A stretch of 6,936 nucleotides of DNA from an uncultured Granulosicoccaceae bacterium (GTDB lineage: Bacteria; Pseudomonadota; Gammaproteobacteria; JABXHR01). A program made the translations under genes and the position numbers. Shown here one piece after another: positions 6,585-6,936 of the stretch (position 1 is its first letter; the number at the start of each line of letters is the position of its first letter). The stretch covers positions 1-6,936 of the forward strand of contig CAKZUS010000162.1 in assembly GCA_937921805.1 (NCBI GenBank). The letters are read 5' to 3'. Under the pieces are notes generated by a model. It was not told where the DNA came from. It saw only the letters and a program-made list of their open reading frames with translations, and did not search any database.

Positions 6585-6606
6585 AAGCGGAACGGTGTTT
6601 CCGCTT
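6585..6606 (-). terminator. Inverted repeat downstream of the barrel gene, possible weak terminator
   Basis: AAGCGGAA (6585-6592) and TTCCGCTT (6599-6606) form a perfect 8-bp stem with a 6-nt loop, starting about 21 nt after the minus-strand stop at 6628. The minus-strand sequence after the stem (TTTGCTGAGC) lacks a real T tract, so it may only stabilise the mRNA 3' end or terminate weakly. Confidence 0.45.
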
Positions 6607-6622
6607 CGAATCATCTCATCAA

Positions 6623-6638
6623 GGAAGTTAAAACTTCC
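6623..6638. repeat. Short palindrome across the stop codon of the barrel gene
   Basis: GGAAGTT (6623-6629), AA, AACTTCC (6632-6638): perfect 7-bp arms that include the TAA stop (6628-6630) and the last codons. The loop is too small for a good hairpin, so it may be chance or a protein-binding site. Confidence 0.4.
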
Positions 6639-6936
6639 CAACAATGTTGAGAAACACCCCTTCATCGTTGTAGCTCACATCGCTCAAGTCATCAGAAAAC
6701 CGGCCAAAGTTGTAGCCCAATCCCACTTTGACATGCTGCCCCACATGCCGATACGCCGACGCTACTATGGCGGTCTCGCTGCCTAGGTCCTCAGCACTCA
6801 GCACGCGCGCCTCTAAGGCGACGTCCCATTGATGTGGCATGTGGTGTTGGAGATTCATGACAGCAAGCGCCGCGTCGTTACTAAATGAACCCTCTCCATT
6901 ATCTTGGGTCGAGGTGCGCAGCCCGACTTTCGCTCC
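6628..6936 (-). CDS. C-terminal 102 residues of an outer-membrane beta-barrel protein (5' end outside window)
   Basis: The minus-strand frame is open from the window edge (first codon GGA at 6936) to TAA 6628-6630. An internal ATG at 6858 is not the real start, since the frame runs upstream without a stop and with a matching beta-strand pattern (GAKVGLRTS). The sequence alternates polar and hydrophobic residues in strands such as WDVALEARVLS, ETAIVASAYRHV and HVKVGLGYNFG. It ends in VFLNIVGKF, with the terminal Phe and alternating hydrophobics expected of a BAM-recognised last strand. The GYNFGRFSDDLSDVSY segment resembles, from memory, the C-termini of the long DUF11/SdrD-B barrel proteins. 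It is therefore probably a relative of the gene that starts at 693, and the two would be neighbouring paralogs. The passenger part is not visible. Confidence 0.82.
   Translation of the reverse strand, partial: GAKVGLRTSTQDNGEGSFSNDAALAVMNLQHHMPHQWDVALEARVLSAEDLGSETAIVASAYRHVGQHVKVGLGYNFGRFSDDLSDVSYNDEGVFLNIVGKF

Noticed and set aside
6628..6858. Complete 76-residue gene starting at ATG 6858
   Set aside because: The frame continues open to the window edge with matching beta-strand pattern, so the ATG is internal.
1..6936. CRISPR array, tRNA or rRNA
   Set aside because: No regularly spaced repeats and no tRNA- or rRNA-like sequence were seen on either strand.

Overview
The window looks like chromosomal DNA from a Gram-negative bacterium, most likely a gammaproteobacterium. 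It carries two Sec signal peptides, a lipoprotein signal with a Lol-compatible +2 residue, and an outer-membrane beta-barrel C-terminus ending in Phe. A marine or saprophytic lineage is a guess from remembered relatives of the large surface protein. Every supported gene is on the minus strand, so transcription runs from high to low coordinates.

Layout from the right edge, in the direction of transcription. (1) 6628-6936 is the last 102 codons of an outer-membrane beta-barrel protein whose 5' part lies outside the window. (2) 6389-6627 is intergenic, with two small inverted repeats near the upstream stop and a consensus -10 hexamer. (3) 6267-6388 is the 5' end of a lipoprotein gene with a TTG start and good SD. 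An IS cuts it after its signal peptide and a Ser/Thr/Pro linker. (4) 5004-6266 is a complete IS3-family element of 1263 bp, with orfA, orfB, an A7 frameshift heptamer and imperfect ~30-bp terminal inverted repeats. (5) 4816-5003 is the 3' remnant of an unrecognised gene that lost its start, followed by a perfect 10-bp hairpin. (6) 690-4649 encodes a ~1319-residue exported multidomain protein built of DUF11/beta-sandwich modules, an Asp-rich Ca-binding-like linker, an SdrD B-like domain and a degenerate OmpA-like tail. (7) 1-693 is the start of an outer-membrane protein with its own signal peptide. It overlaps gene 6 by ATGA and runs off the left edge without a stop. It was found by direct translation of the edge.

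Genes 6 and 7 appear to form a translationally coupled pair. From memory of the family, their modules resemble consecutive parts of single very long SdrD-B/DUF11/barrel polypeptides, so this locus may be a split version. The barrel end at the right edge resembles the expected C-terminus of gene 7's family, which suggests a neighbouring paralogous copy. The IS lacks a target-site duplication and its flanks do not rejoin in frame. The lipoprotein and the remnant are therefore either halves of one gene damaged by insertion plus deletion, or two genes brought together by IS-mediated rearrangement. The cellular function of the surface system is not known to me.
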